Notes under the pieces: generated by a model
Told to the model about the DNA's origin: nothing
Seen by the model: the letters and a program-made list of their open reading frames with translations, nothing else
The model's database searches: none
Assembly (NCBI GenBank): GCA_029582265.1
Contig: CM055831.1
Coordinates: forward strand, 1,116,001 to 1,180,000
Reading direction: 5' to 3'
Source of the DNA: Zoroaster sp. YZ-2022
Lineage: Eukaryota > Echinodermata > Asteroidea > Forcipulatida > Zoroasteridae
DNA length: 64,000 nucleotides
Shown: one piece after another, positions 48,220 to 60,439 of the stretch
Layout: each line of letters starts with the position of its first letter
Numbering within the stretch: position 1 is the first letter of the stretch
Translations under genes and position numbers: made by a program

Positions 48220-48361
48220 ATCTCCAGGAGGAAACCCCAGAAGACAAGGAGTAGACAGAAACCAACACTGAGATGCCCAGTGATGAGGGAGTAGATGAGA
48301 TGGATGCTGCCACTACACCACCGAAGAAGGCTAAGACAAAAGCCAAGCCAAGAAAGGAAAG
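48220..48361 (+). pseudogene. AHI1: Probable AHI1 exon following SH3, with one in-frame stop
   Basis: Acceptor TTCATAG and donor AAAG|GTCAGA. The frame reads LQEETPEDKE, TAG, TETNTEMPSDEGVDEMDAAT, TPPKKAKTKAKPRKE. Phase 1 at the start fits the SH3 exon. The acidic-then-lysine-rich composition fits the disordered jouberin tail. Its phase 2 end does not fit the next exon found (49138), so an exon may be missing between them. Confidence 0.5.
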
Positions 48362-48590
48362 GTCAGATCACATGACATTCAGTCCTTGTAATAGTATCTT
48401 TTGAATGGTAACCATGATAATATGTTTGATTACATCATCACTGGAATAGCTGTGTGTTTTCCCAAATACATTTTGACCGTCTAGTAATAACATGTTTATT
48501 TACAAGAAGAAAAACAATGGTATATTCTTAATCATTTTTATAAAGTGCTGCCAAGTTGATACATTTAATTATGTTTTTGTTTTTAATATA

Positions 48591-48833
48591 CTACTCAAAA
48601 CAATTTAGAGAACACCGGATTTTCAACATCAAATAGGTTTGAAATGTTCCATGAACCGGGATTTTCATTTGCAACCCCCTCTCTCTTTTGGTAGTCATGT
48701 CATGAAATGTGTAATCACTACATGCATCCTTTATCATCTGTTTCATTGTGCAGTGAAACATTGTGTTTATCTGAAATAAATGATCTTGCTTTAACTGAGA
48801 TTATGCCGGTGTTCCCTAAATTGTTTTGAGTAG
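48591..48833. mobile_element. Tc1/mariner-like MITE
   Basis: 243 bases with TIR CTACTCAAAACAATTTAG..AACACCGG of about 28 bases at both ends, flanked by TA. The target and TIR style fit Tc1/mariner. No coding capacity. Confidence 0.7.
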
Positions 48834-48862
48834 TATAGAATAAACCAGAAGTGCCCCCTAGC

Positions 48863-48935
48863 TAGATGGCTCAGTTGGTAGAGCACTGGCATGTCAACTC
48901 GGAGGTAACAGGTTCAAGTCCTGCTCTAGTAAATT
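48863..48935 (+). tRNA. tRNA-like sequence (SINE head), not a clear gene
   Basis: TAGATGGCTCAGTTGGTAGA, then CATGTCAACT and GGTTCAAGTCC. A- and B-box-like motifs are present, but the anticodon stem pairs poorly. It is followed by AAATTTTTCTTTGTTC, the same type of tail as after the Thr-like copies at 8168. A related copy is at 51444-51512. Confidence 0.5.
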
Positions 48936-49137
48936 TTTCTTTGTTCATTCCAAACATTGTTTGTTTTTGTTTTTTCATACCCCAAAAATAATTATCCAAG
49001 AAAATTTAAAAAACTGAATAAAATATTTCCACAAATTGACCATTAGATGTTTCCACATCCTACCTGGTCATCGTTGATGTGTCTCGTAAACAAATGTGGT
49101 TATCATTTATCGGTTGTCATGGTTATTTACTCACCAG

Positions 49138-51118
49138 ATGACAGCAGTTGTGAACAAACACGGTGAGCTTAAGATCCTGTCTGCTACAGAGGACAGTGAC
49201 TTAGACCTAACACCAGCAACGAGGTAAATCATTCAACATTTCTATTCAATTTTATATGTGAATAAGTCACCTACGATCAGGGAGAACATTGATTGGGACA
49301 CTCGATCTCCTTCTCTTTTATTTATTTCTGCCTGATGTTATGAACAAACTATTTCTGTGAAAACCTTCATTGGGACAAAGTGGACAACAGATTATCAAAC
49401 AGGATTGAATTGAGACCAGATCATCAGCGGCGGCACCAGACCCATTAAACTGGGGGGGGGCATGAGGGGGGAGGGCAAGCTTAAATTTAAGGGGGACAAG
49501 CTTAAATTTAAGGGCGGCAAACATTAATCTTTAATGTAATTTTGTACTGCTGAAAAAGCAATGACTTACCATCGGGGAAAAATTGGGGGGGGGGGCAAAG
49601 AAAGTAACTGGGGGACATTTGATCTCCTTGCCCCCCCGTAGCACCGCCGCTGCAGATCATACTTACATGTGAGTATGAAGCATGTTCTACATTCTGCAAA
49701 TTGCTTGACAAACTTCTGCAAAATGGCAGATTGAGACGTCAGCCTGTAGGGCTTCTTAAAGGGGGACTGACATGGATTTAAATCAAACAGTTAAATATGT
49801 GATCGTTTTATTCTTTTATATCAGTAAAAGATCAATAAAATTTTTGTTTTGTGTTTTTATTGTTTTTGAGAGTGTTATTTTACCATTGTAAAAATGCCCC
49901 CACTTTACGCCTCTGCACGGAGGAGCTGTTCGTGACGCCATGTCGGAAGAGAAATTCGCTCAAAACTATGTGAGCTGATGGACCTGACCACTTTACTCTT
50001 GTCAGTCTAATTTTGCTCGGTCCAAATACGGGCATTTTTGGGTCACTTGGGAACAGATGAAGGCTAACACCGTCTTTGGTGGTGTTGCTGCATCCTGCAG
50101 AAACACATCTTCCCGACATTTTATTAGTTCCGGAAACAAAAATCACGGAAGAAATTAAATCGACGCTACGTGTGTGAAACGTTTGTATGTATATGTACAT
50201 CATGTACACATCGGATCTTCCCGACCTTACGTCACATATCTTATGCAAATGAAGCTTCCACCAAACACTTCAAACATTGTTTTAAAATACTTGTACTCAT
50301 AAATCAATGATTAAATAGACACAGGTGGGTCTCAAAAACAATATTTTATTACAAAACGCCTTAAGTACACACACAATGAAGGATGTCAGTCCCCCTTTAA
50401 GTAGGCACTGTAGGTGATGTCCCAAGAAGTTGTGTAGGTTGTTGAGAAGGGGATAGAAAACATCATTGTGGGGTTGCTGATGGAACATGAATTTGCCCAG
50501 TTTGAGACATGGCTTGCCTTCTGTCTGTTAATTATTGTGTGTATTAACATTGCATAAATCTTTGTTCGAGTCAAGAATATTATGATTTTTGTCAATTTGT
50601 CAGGATTGGTTTCACCCATAAAGCAGAACGTTGAACACATATAAAAAACTACTTTTTCAGGCAGTATTATATATCTTATTGAAAACAATTGATCAGCCAT
50701 TTTTTATTTATTTGGTTGCAGCCAAAGGAAGAAGAAACAGAAAGCTCTTGTCAGGAAACTTGCTCATGACATAAGTGAGAACAATACAGGAGACACACCA
50801 CAACAGCAACGATCAAGAATGAGATCACACAGTGCGCATCAAAGACTGCCCTCTACTACCTTAGATGTGCTGGATGCAGGCATCCCACCGAAGCCTCGTA
50901 AGAAACTGTCAAATACGGTGGAGGATGTGCTCTCAAATGATGATCTGGCGAGGAGTTCTCAGTCTGCACCGTGGCTTGCCAAGACAATTTCGAGGGACCA
51001 AGAAGAGGATGTGGAACAGAGAACGTCGAATGAGAAGAAAGGAAGATGCATCACACAGAGAGAATGGTCTAGAATGTTTACAGAAACAACACTTGTGGAT
51101 GGAGGGTATAATGATTAA
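49138..51118 (+). CDS. 3' exons of an AHI1-like gene (C-terminal tail)
   Basis: Exon 49138-49223 (acceptor CACCAG, donor GTAAAT) reads MTAVVNKHGELKILSATEDS, DLDLTPAT. It ends in phase 2 and joins exon 50722-51118 (acceptor TTGGTTGCAG) as S-QRKKKQKALVRKLAHDIS.., ending ..TETTLVDGGYND-TAA at 51118. Together about 160 codons, open. Basic and disordered, with no recognised domain. Placement after the SH3 fragment, strand and phase suggest the jouberin tail, but vertebrate jouberin has no clear match, so an independent gene is possible. The 1.5-kb intron holds a hAT-like and a Kolobok-like element. Confidence 0.6.
49425..49652. mobile_element. hAT MITE with 8-bp target duplication
   Basis: 228 bases beginning CAGCGGCGGCACC and ending GCACCGCCGCTG, flanked on both sides by CAGATCAT (49417-49424 and 49653-49660). 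This is the classical hAT terminus and target size. The interior is G-rich and contains a duplicated AAGCTTAAATTTAAGGG. Confidence 0.85.
49760..50396 (-). mobile_element. Kolobok-like element with a decayed THAP domain
   Basis: TIR AGGGGGACTGACAT at both ends, TTAA on each side (49756-49759, 50397-50400). The minus strand encodes MSGRCVSAGCSNTTKDGVSL + HLFPSDPK, then after a frame disturbance VKWSGPSAH.VLSEFLF. That is the start of a THAP zinc finger (C-x4-C, FP, W, Ser-Gly-Pro) that has lost its downstream ligands. TTAA targets plus an N-terminal THAP are the hallmarks of Kolobok transposons. The catalytic part is absent. Confidence 0.65.
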
Positions 51119-52264
51119 ACAATGACCATATCTGCCCAGAATTGTCTAAGCTCACTGGGTACCATACTTAGACCCTATACTGTTAGCCAGTACAGTTTTT
51201 AATTTAGTTTTTAGTCCAAAACAATGTATTTATGTACCAAGACATTTTTCCTTGTTTATATAGTATAAATCATTGTATCCTCTTCCAGTGTTCCCCAGAC
51301 TGCTGCTTCGCAGATTGCATTATAACATGGGGCGTGATCCTAGCTATACGGTATTGTATTGGGGCATGTTGGTTCAATGACTTTTGATGCGTGCCTCTTG
51401 ATCAAAAGATATTGACAAAAGGCGGAGACTGCCAACATGTGGCTGGATGGCTTAGTTGGTACAGCACGAGCACGTTAACCTGGAGGTCGCACGTTCAAAT
51501 CTCTGGTAAATTTGTTCTTTTTTCAAGTATCCAAAGTTTTTAATTGAAAAAACTTTTCTCATGTATGATGACAAATTAAACAAGTTTGAAGAAAAAATTG
51601 GAAATTGAATAGTGTTTTAAAAGGAATGGATGGAATTGTACTTAAATGTTGCCAAAAGTCAATGTTTTTAGTCATAAGAATTTGTTGAAAAGATCATGTA
51701 CTTATTTATTTATTGAATATCGTCCATGACCGATAAATGTACTTTAGTTTTGTATACATTGGCTGAGTGGATAAAGAAACCACAAATGGAAGGCAGTATA
51801 GGGTGGAATCCTTTGTGTAGAGGCAGTTCTGTGTCTATGCTAGTCAACATCTCAATGAGAAAAACACATCATTTTATAGAAAGTTATTTATCACTAAAAA
51901 ACATTTTATTTTCTACACCATGAACAACTTTTTTTTTTACAAAGGCATTGTGTCACAATTTTAATTGGATTGATGTGCTTCAAGTTTTCAATTACATTTG
52001 TAAAGATTTCCTGATATAAAACATATTCAGTTTGTTGCATAAGGCCCATTTCTTGATATTGCCCAAAAAATGTTATGCATTAATTCACACGTTCTCAACA
52101 TCATATCCACATTTGTGGCATAATTTTTATCAAGACACCACTAATGGTATTTATTTTCCACTCATTGGGAAGTGTGTGCAAAGTTAGGGACATGTGCACA
52201 GAATGGTGAGTAAATCCTACAGGAAAATCCCACCAATTTTGTTTGACAAACTTTGACTACTGTG
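51119..52264. other. 3' flank of the AHI1-like gene
   Basis: Contains a second tRNA-like SINE head (51444-51512). From about 51840 the sequence is homologous to 27740-28350 in unit 2, so a piece of a further duplicated block lies downstream of the gene's end. Confidence 0.5.
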
Positions 52265-53000
52265 AGCTTCAGTACTTGTCTAAGGTCTCTTTATTATCTG
52301 ATTTTTGTACATTTGCGTAGTCAATTTCTAATTCATGTGACAGTAAATATTATGTTTCTTGTGCATATATTGCTGTGAATTTACCACCAAATGTTGACTT
52401 TCTGCATTATAAAAATGTCACATGAAAACGGTGTTAATCCTTTCATATGATCCCACCATTCAGTAAATACAATTCATTGTACAACTATGTTTTATAAAAT
52501 GAACAAAAATGAAATTAAAGGGGCAGTATCATCATGATCAACAGGGCATGGAATTAGAGTGCAAGTATTAGATTAACTCATTGACTGTAAATAATACCCC
52601 ACAAGTCAAACCTTTGCTGCTGCATAAATAAGTCAGTAATTTTCAGTCAGTGTTCATCTTAAACAAGGACACTGATCATGATTCCATGCCCTGTTGAACA
52701 TCTGCTCCGATCGTGATGATAATGTTCCCTTTAAGGTAACATTTGCAGTTCCTTTTTTTGTTCAAACCTTACATTTGTGAAAATACTGAATGTACTTTTT
52801 ACTGAATGAACTGTTATACAAAGCATCATTATTTCTCATGAACTTTGAACTTTTACACCAAATGAAGTGAACTCAATATAACTGGAGACAGTTTGTGCTC
52901 ATTGAAACCACCGTTGAAAAAAGGATAAACGGATGTTATCATTTTCCTCACTCATTTATACTTAAGAAATTAATTTTTCATTTTGAAAAATTCACAAAAA
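52265..53000. repeat. Diverged fifth copy of part of the unit (matches 29380-30430)
   Basis: It has one unit of the 40-bp repeat (52265-52303), one unit of the 26-bp repeat, a TTAA foldback MITE (52519-52730, TTAA both sides) and the GCATCATTATTTCTCATGAA segment, in the same order as unit 2. No exon. Confidence 0.75.
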
Positions 53001-54747
53001 GTAAACGAATATATTGCACGCAGCCTAGCGAAGCACAACAATCTTGCACAATTAAAACCAACATATACATCAAATAAAAATATTTGTGAATTGTTAATTT
53101 CAAACATAACACACTGGATAGGTTTGACCGTATCTATACCTCTGACATATAACTTGAAGTTGTCGACATTCCCCTTCCACTTAATATGTATTTGATATAA
53201 AAGTTTGTTTTTAAATAACACTGAATACAAACCCTGCTATCACAAGATTGAAATTCTTAAAGTAGGACGGATTCTTGATAAATATGGTTAAGTTTTAAGG
53301 ATTTATAAGAGCACTTAATTAACATACTGTCTCTATGTCAACACATAATCTGTTCCATGCACAGCGTAGCCCTCTAGCAGTGAAAACAATCCATTGGTGA
53401 TGGTTAGGGCAGTCTAGTTTCCAGTATCCACTTAATGCTTCTGAATGAGCTCATCTGTATTACCAGGCTAATATTTTGGTTCATTGCACAGATGGGGAAG
53501 CGTTGGTACTTCTGTACTCTTTACAACCAATGATGTCGACAAATTACGTATGCAAAACAAAATGTATATAAGCTCAATGCTACGTACCACACACACACTG
53601 CCCTATTGATGGAAACTAGCCAATAGCGCCCTCAACAGTAACTGCACGGTGTGGATAGGTCCAACCTCATTTTGATTCTTACTTGTGGAAAAAAAAAAAA
53701 AAAAGCCTGCGGTGTAAATAAGAATTACATGGATGTTAAGCCATTTGCACATGTACCAATGGCCATTGTAGGCAGTTCATCTTCAGTACACAACTGGTGT
53801 GAAGATGTTTCATCAGTAAAAGCAGTTCTCCAGCAAACAATGGCTCTTGACAAAGATCTACAGAATGATGCTTGTTGGCACAATGTGGTTTCCATTCATG
53901 CTGGGATGTGCGTCACCACTGGACAGACCAAGAGAAGTAGCTTGTCGGAGGATAGGATGTCTTCGCTCATGCATCATCATTGCTCTGTGGTGAGAAAAAA
54001 ACATTTTTATAGTTACGCCTCAAATTTGTTGTGGACTGTAAATTTTAGTTGAATCAATGGAGTAAAACACTTTGATCCTGGCCATAAACATACACGTCAC
54101 ATTGACGTTGTCACACTATATGCCAGCAAGTATTCTCATACATTGGATTACAGCAAACATAACTTCCTCTTTGATCAAATACAGGAAAGGTGTACCATAA
54201 AATATTCAATTTTCACCCACTGTACACCCAAAATACACATTTTCAAATGTTTGTCAATGTTTGGTCTCATCATTATGTTATATGAAATATTAACTGGCAT
54301 TTAGTATGGTCAGGGACCATAACTTTCCCACTGAATTTGTCGGCCAAATTCAACAAACGTCCCTGTAACTTTTCCTGAGACCTTTATATTTAGCATGTTG
54401 TGCGTATATTATATTATTTTGATTGAATGTCTTGTACTGATTGTTATAATAAGGAAGTTTTGGAAAATAAAATTTGAAACTGGCCTTTAGTTTGATCAAG
54501 GACCATAACTTTCTCAGTGAGTTTATCAATGTTTTCAATCCGATGATTGTGATGCTAGCCACAACAAAATTAACAAACCATAATGTCAGAAACAACAAGG
54601 TCATATCTTAAAAATCCAACAAGGTCAGAGTGCATAAATTTGCATACATTACAGTATCTTCTTCCATCCTGGCATTATGACCTTGTTGCACTGATCAAAA
54701 TCCATGTTTGCGACAAAACGTCCTTGTAACATTCCCTGAGGCCTTAC
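53001..54747. other. Gap between AHI1 and PPP1R42, no gene firmly recognised
   Basis: An uninterrupted frame at 53651-54052 (+) has no known domain, initiator context or splice evidence. The 3' exon of PPP1R42 should lie here but was not identified. 54300-54400 and 54480-54540 repeat GGACCATAACTTTC. CGTCCCTGTAACTTTTCCTG (54356) recurs as CGTCCTTGTAACATTCCCTG next to the 54748 exon. Confidence 0.4.
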
Positions 54748-56919
54748 CTCGCTGACCGTTCCAAGTCACTCTGGCTCTTCCTAATCAACCCAGGTGCCAC
54801 TATTTGCCTCATAGGAGCGGTATAACTGTGTGAATCCTCCAGTTGAGATGCCGAATTGGGCAGGCTCTGTGATTTGGCTAAGACAGCTTCAAATCTCTTC
54901 TTTCCGCCAACCATACTGGGCATGATGTAGATGTTCTTCAACCCTCCCTGTTTGGATTTGGAGCCTTTAGGCGGCATGACTGGGGGTAGGTCACGACCTG
55001 AATGAAAGAAATTGACTGACGCTGCAATCCAAACTGTGACTTTTGGATTAGGCCGAGTACCATGTTTTAAGTCTTACCTGCACCAGCAACGATGGAGCAA
55101 TATCCAGGTCTGATCTTCTCTGCTCCGCCTCCTCTCTCTCTGTTTCGTCTTGGTTTCTTTGGCATCTTTCCATCTCATCAAGAAAGCTTTCTCTGTTTGG
55201 TTTATCTCCTTCCCATCCAGGACAGCTACAGGGGTGGGCAGAAGGAATCATTTAATAATTATATGTAAATAATCACCAATTTTTCATACATAGAAAACAT
55301 TTTTGTACACACATGCATATTTTATGTATACTAATAAGCACTAATTTTTTTTTGCAAATGCACATAAAAACTCACTAACTCAAGGGTTTATTTCGAAGGC
55401 AAAATAATTGGTAAAAAATATTTGTAATCTATAATTATAATATAGTTACCAAATGCACCCTAATGCCGATGGAATTGGGGCAGCAAAAATGTAAATATTG
55501 GAAAGATTGAATCCAAAGTTTGGTTTTCTTGGTAATTTTTTATTTTGTAAAGGATTTGGAATTGGAATCAACCTGGGGCCAATTTCATAGAGAATTTCAC
55601 AGAAAATTATTCTTAGGAAATTTTTCTCATAAACATTTTTTTCTGCTTAGCAGCTCTATAAAATTGGCCCTCGGGGAAAAAGTAGAAAATGCCAAATATT
55701 GTTGTTATTGTTACACTGTAAAATTTCAGTGTGAATAGATTGTGCTTACCTAAAGACTCATTCATAACGATAACCCTGTCTCTGTATTTGGCTTTGTGAC
55801 ATAATGGATTCCCTGTGAGTTCCAGTCTCCATAGGTGTGGCCACCAGGCTATGACATTCCCCAGTGCCTTTAGGTCTCGTAGCTTGTTATCACCGCCCAT
55901 GAACTGGGTCAGGTTAAGAAGAAGACGGAGATCGGTGATGTCATCGAGTCTGTTACCGGAAACATTTAGCACTTGTAAACATACCTGAAAAGTTTAAAAT
56001 TTGAATCGTTTATATTTTGAAGGCAATTTAAAGGGACAGTATCATGATCAACAGGGCATGGAATCAGAGTGCTAGTTTTAGATTAACACAGTGATTGATA
56101 ATAATATCCCACATGATAAGGTCATATTACCGTTGCTGCTGCATAAATGAGCCAGTAATGTTCAGTCACTGTGTTCATCTTAAACTAGGACACTGATTCC
56201 ATGCCCTGTTGAAAGGCTGCTCTGATCATGACGATATTGTCCCTTTAACCCTAACCCCCTAGGTATTCTGGCTAGGAACCTTCTCGAATCCTCCAAAATC
56301 CATCAGTGCACTTTTGGAAACATGCCCTTTATCTCCAAAATACACCATGCATTTTCATTGATCTTTCATATCCAGCACTCATGGCCTGTACTTCTTGCCA
56401 GGTAGTAATTTTGGCCCATTTGAAGAGGTGAAAGTACCAGTTTCCAACAGTGCTGAATTTTCCCCAAAAAAGTGCCCCTTGGAGGATTTTAATGGATTTG
56501 GGGTGGTTAGGGTTAAAGGGAACATAACATTGGTCATTTCAAAAATTAATAATGAAAGTTTTACATACATGTCAATGATGGTATCGATCTTTCTGTCTAA
56601 GGTACAATTATTTCAGTAAAATTAGTCAAAATATTTTCCTATTATTCTTGAATGAAGAAAAATCAGACAGCAGATTAAAATTCCAAATTAGGAGGTGTAA
56701 AAATAAAATAAAATGGAACCTAGAAAAATACAAGAAGCACAGATGACACACAATTAGGTAAATGCCACCCTGTATCTTACCGAGAGAGAGGCAAGTGACC
56801 GTGGGTCAAATAGGAGTTTTTCACCCTTGGGTATTCTCTGGTGTTCTATGTGAAGCTCCTTCAACTGTTCTAATTTCTCAAAACCTTCCAAAACTGTTAT
56901 GCAGTTACCTCCAAGATAC
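54748..56919 (-). CDS. PPP1R42: PPP1R42 leucine-rich-repeat protein, partial
   Basis: Four exons, - strand: 56919-56781, 55984-55750, 55225-55078 and 54997-54748. The first three join in matching phases (0, then 1). Exon 1 reads YLGGNCITVLEGFEKLEQLK..GEKLLFDPRSLASLS, exon 2 VCLQVLNVSGNRLDDITDLR..LELTGNPLCHKAKYRDRVIV, exon 3 VLDGKEINQTEKAFLMRWKD. This follows human PPP1R42 (YLGGN, GEKLLFDPR, NNIDDITDL, LDGKEI...FLMNWK) residue for residue. The protein is an LRR/SDS22-like PP1 partner associated with centrosomes and microtubules. Exon 4 (MPPKGSKSKQGG..KRFEAVLAKSQSLPN) is open but its phase (needs one base, receives two) does not fit exon 3, so its membership is uncertain. The N-terminal LRR exons were not found to the right. 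Confidence 0.85.
56032..56244. mobile_element. TTAA-flanked foldback MITE in a PPP1R42 intron
   Basis: TTAA at 56028-56031 and 56245-56248. Ends AGGGACAGTATC and its complement GATATTGTCCCT. The best-preserved copy. Confidence 0.8.
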
Positions 56920-57009
56920 CTGAGGAGTATATTTTTGACACAATTCAATTGGCAAGTTCAATCAGTATTAATAGTATTTTGCTTTAAGGACCAGTCCAGG
57001 TCAGTTGGG

Positions 57010-57428
57010 GGCAATCCCATAAAGTATGAATGCAGTTTGAGCCAAGATGTTTCCTGTTCACATTATGGACCCTGAAGACTAACCCTTGTATACATGCAGT
57101 CTCCAAAATGCCACAAAAACCTGTGTCTGCTAAATACACAATGCTTTTTCTATACATGCCTTAAAATATTGCATATTGTACAAAATGCCCCTGGGACAAA
57201 AACAAAGTGTTCTGACCTTCACACAAACTGAGTGTGCCAAGTTATATGTAGAGTCACACAGAGCTGTGTATGTACTGCATAAGTTACAGTTGAGTGGTTT
57301 TGGTTTGACCTCCTACCACAGCCACATGTCCTTGCATTTATTTGAGTGCACTGCACAAAGTCAATGGGTTGGGAGTGACATACAAATTTTGAGTGTCTTT
57401 GATTGTTAAACCTATAGGAGGGTTAATG
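57010..57428. mobile_element. Interspersed repeat, inverse of 38420-38755
   Basis: Shares GTCACACAGAGCTGTGTATG, GGTTTGACCTCCTACCA and AGGAGGGTTAA with the unit 3 insertion, in the opposite orientation. The left edge is not defined. No TIR pair established. Confidence 0.55.
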
Positions 57429-60035
57429 ACAATAATACAGTGAAAATACATTCAAATGTTGTTTGCATTCTAATACAGGTGTTAAACAATTCAGTCAAGA
57501 AGTTCTTTCAATAATTCTTCAGACAGAAATATTTCTTGAGTTTAAATGTTTGATACTCATCGTCAACTTGACACCAAGTAAGGTTCATGTAAAACTGATG
57601 AATTATTTCTGTTGCTATTACCAAAAGCATCACCACTGTTTAAACGGCAAAACAAATAGCTCTGCTCATGACACAATGACATTGGTTTATTCCACAGTAT
57701 CAAAAAGGTAAATATGTCGGTAACTGGCCATAAGGCCACATTATTCATTACCCATTAAACTATTTCTCTGACGTCACACTAATGTTCAAAGTGTAGATTA
57801 TCTTCACAAATCTTAAAATCGACTATACAACAGTTTGATGGGTACTATTACAGTCAATGTTGAAATCTTTAAAATCCTCCCTCAAGAATTCACAGTTAGA
57901 TACATACATGTACTAACCCTAACCACCCCAAACCATTCAAATTACAACAGAAGGGTTTGTTGGATTTTGATATTTTGTGCAAAGTTCCACAACAACAGAC
58001 AATACCATATTTTTATTGTTGTAAAAAAATGTTTGCTTTTATCACATGACAGTTTTGTCCTTTACAACTCAACCATTACAGGAACTACATGTGTAACAAA
58101 ACCCACTGCATGGAAATAGTCTCCACTTTTATAACCAAAGCTCTTCACAGGAAAACAAATTAAAGGTCAACCTTCTTTCTTTGGGTATCTTGGCGTGTAC
58201 CCTCACGACAATAACACTGTTTTGAGCAGCAAAACACAACAAGTTGGATTCAATTTTTAATTTAAAAAAAAAAATTAATGGGGAAACCGACAAGAAATAG
58301 GCATTACTATAATTTAAAGAGTGTGATTTGACAATATAAAAAAATCCTGAAAAATGGGTAGTGGGCCTGGGTCCTCCCTTTGGTCTAAAGCCCCCTGAAA
58401 CTCCTGAATGTTTAATTTTGGAGGATTTACAGACTCTCCACATCCCCACAAACAAGAAACTAGAGGTTTGGACACGATACAGGCTACTTCTTTCTTTCCT
58501 TGGTAGCTACTTGTCTTCTTTCAAGAACATTTTGAGGCAAATCGAGATTTGTAAAAAAAATCCTGAAATCATGGAAAATCCTGAAATCATGGAAAATCCT
58601 GAGAATTCACTGGCCCGATTCATAAGGTTACAATTTTGGTAAACAGACTCTTCGATTATGCTTACTTTCTTTGAAACAAGACATTTAGCTTAACAACAAT
58701 AATACAGTGAAAATGCATTCAAATGTTGTTTGCATTCTAATACAGGTGTTAAACAATTCAGTCAAGAAGTTATTTCAATAATTCTTCAGACAGAAATATT
58801 TCTTGAGAGTTTAAATGTTTGATACTCATCGTCAACTTGACACCAAGTAAGGTTCATGTAAAACTGATGAATTATTTCTGTTGATATTACCAAAAGCATC
58901 ACCACCGTTTAAACGGCAAAACAAATAGCTCTGCTCATGACACAATGACATTGGTTTAAGGTAAATATGTAACTGGCCATAAGGCCACATTATTCATTAC
59001 CCATTAAACTATTTGTTTCTGACGTCACACTAATGTTCAAAGTGTAGATTATCTTCACAAATCTTAAAATCTACTTTATACAACAGTTTGATGGGTACTA
59101 TTACAGTCAATGTTGAAATCTTTAAAATCCTCCCCCAAGAATTCACAGTTAGATACATGTACTAACCCTAACCACCCCAAACCATTCAAACTACAACAGA
59201 AGGGTTTGTTGGACTTTGATATTTTGTGCAAAGTTCCACAACAACAGACAATACCATATTTTTATTGTTGTAATTTTTTGTTGTTGCTTTTATCACATGA
59301 CAGTTTTGTCCTTTACAACTCATCCATTACAGGAACTACATGTGTAACAACAACCACTGCATGGAAATAAAATCTCCACTTTTATAACCAAAGCTCTTCA
59401 CAGGAAAACAAATTAAAGGTGAACCTTCCTTCTTTGGATATCTAGACGTGTACCCTCACGACAATAACACTGTTTTTAGTAGCAAAACACAACAAGTTGG
59501 ATTCAATGTTTAAAAATCTAAAGATTTAATGGGGAAACTGACAAGAAATAGGCTTATTTTATATTAATATAATTTATACAGGGAAGTGATTCAACAAAAG
59601 TCAAAAGAAATCCTGAAAATAGGTCTCCCATTGGTCTAGAGGAAAAAGACCCCTGAACCTCCTGGATGTTTCATTTTGGAGGATTTACAGACTCACAAAC
59701 AAGAAACTAGAGGTTTGGCAACAATCTACTTCTTTCTTTCCTTGGTGGCTACTTCTCTTCTTTCAAGAACATTTTGAGGCAAATGGAGATTTGTAAAAAA
59801 AAAAAGAAATCCTGAAATTAGGGAAAATCCAGAGAAATCACTGGCCTGATTCATGAGGTTACAATTTTGGTAAACAGACTCTTCGATTATGCTTACTTTC
59901 TTTAAAACAAGACATTTAGATTAATAACAATAATATAGTGAAAAGGTAGTCAAATGTTGTTTGCAAGTTATTTCAATAAATTTGTCAAAATTGTAGCACC
60001 CAACTTCAGACAGAAATATTTCTTGAGACGTTTAA
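57428..60035. repeat. ~1.27-kb tandem segmental duplication, two copies plus a partial third
   Basis: 57428-58690 and 58694-59920 share ACAATAATACAGTGAAAA.., GTTAAACAATTCAGTCAAGA, ACTAACCCTAACCACCCC and TTCAAGAACATTTTGAGGCA in order. A third start follows at 59923. They differ by indels, and no frame is conserved between copies, so no gene is called. Confidence 0.85.
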
Positions 60036-60055
60036 TACTCATCGTTAACTTATCA

Positions 60056-60293
60056 ATGGGTAACCATAGGAGGCCACTGGCAACAGCTAATGGCTTGGAG
60101 TGGCATGAATGGGTTGTTTCAAAAATTGCACTGATTGTAGGAGGGTAATGGGAGACCACCTTACCCTGCAATCTCAGTGGTGTGACAGTGCACAGAAGGG
60201 TAACCATAGGAGGCCACTGGCAACAGCTAATGGCTTGGAGTGGCCTGAATGGGTTGTTTCAAAAATTGCACTGATTGTAGGAGGGTTAATTTG
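60056..60293. repeat. ~95-bp direct repeat
   Basis: GGTAACCATAGGAGGCCACT..CACTGATTGTAGGAGGGT occurs at 60057-60151 and again at 60199-60292 with one base difference (GGCATG/GGCCTG), separated by about 47 bases. Confidence 0.85.
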
Positions 60294-60439
60294 ATTTTAA
60301 ATAATCTCTAACTGTTTTATTACTAAGTATCTAATCTTTATAAAAATAAATTATAACATTTATATAATATTAATACTGGAAACTAGTTGATTAGAATCTA
60401 TTATTATCCAGCTTCATCACAATAATAGCCAACACCTCT

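Noticed and set aside
53651..54052. 134-codon frame that might be a gene
   Set aside because: No domain, no convincing start or splice context, a poly-A/K run at its start and no related copy; left as unassigned.
57176..57409. Frame shared with 38389-38616 (opposite strand) as a conserved small protein
   Set aside because: The similarity extends beyond the frame and the sequence sits in insertion elements with AGGAGGGTTAA ends; it is a dispersed repeat.
56246..59180. CTAACC/TTAGGG-like strings suggesting interstitial telomere
   Set aside because: Only two or three hexamers per site, embedded in the 1.27-kb repeat; too short to call telomeric.
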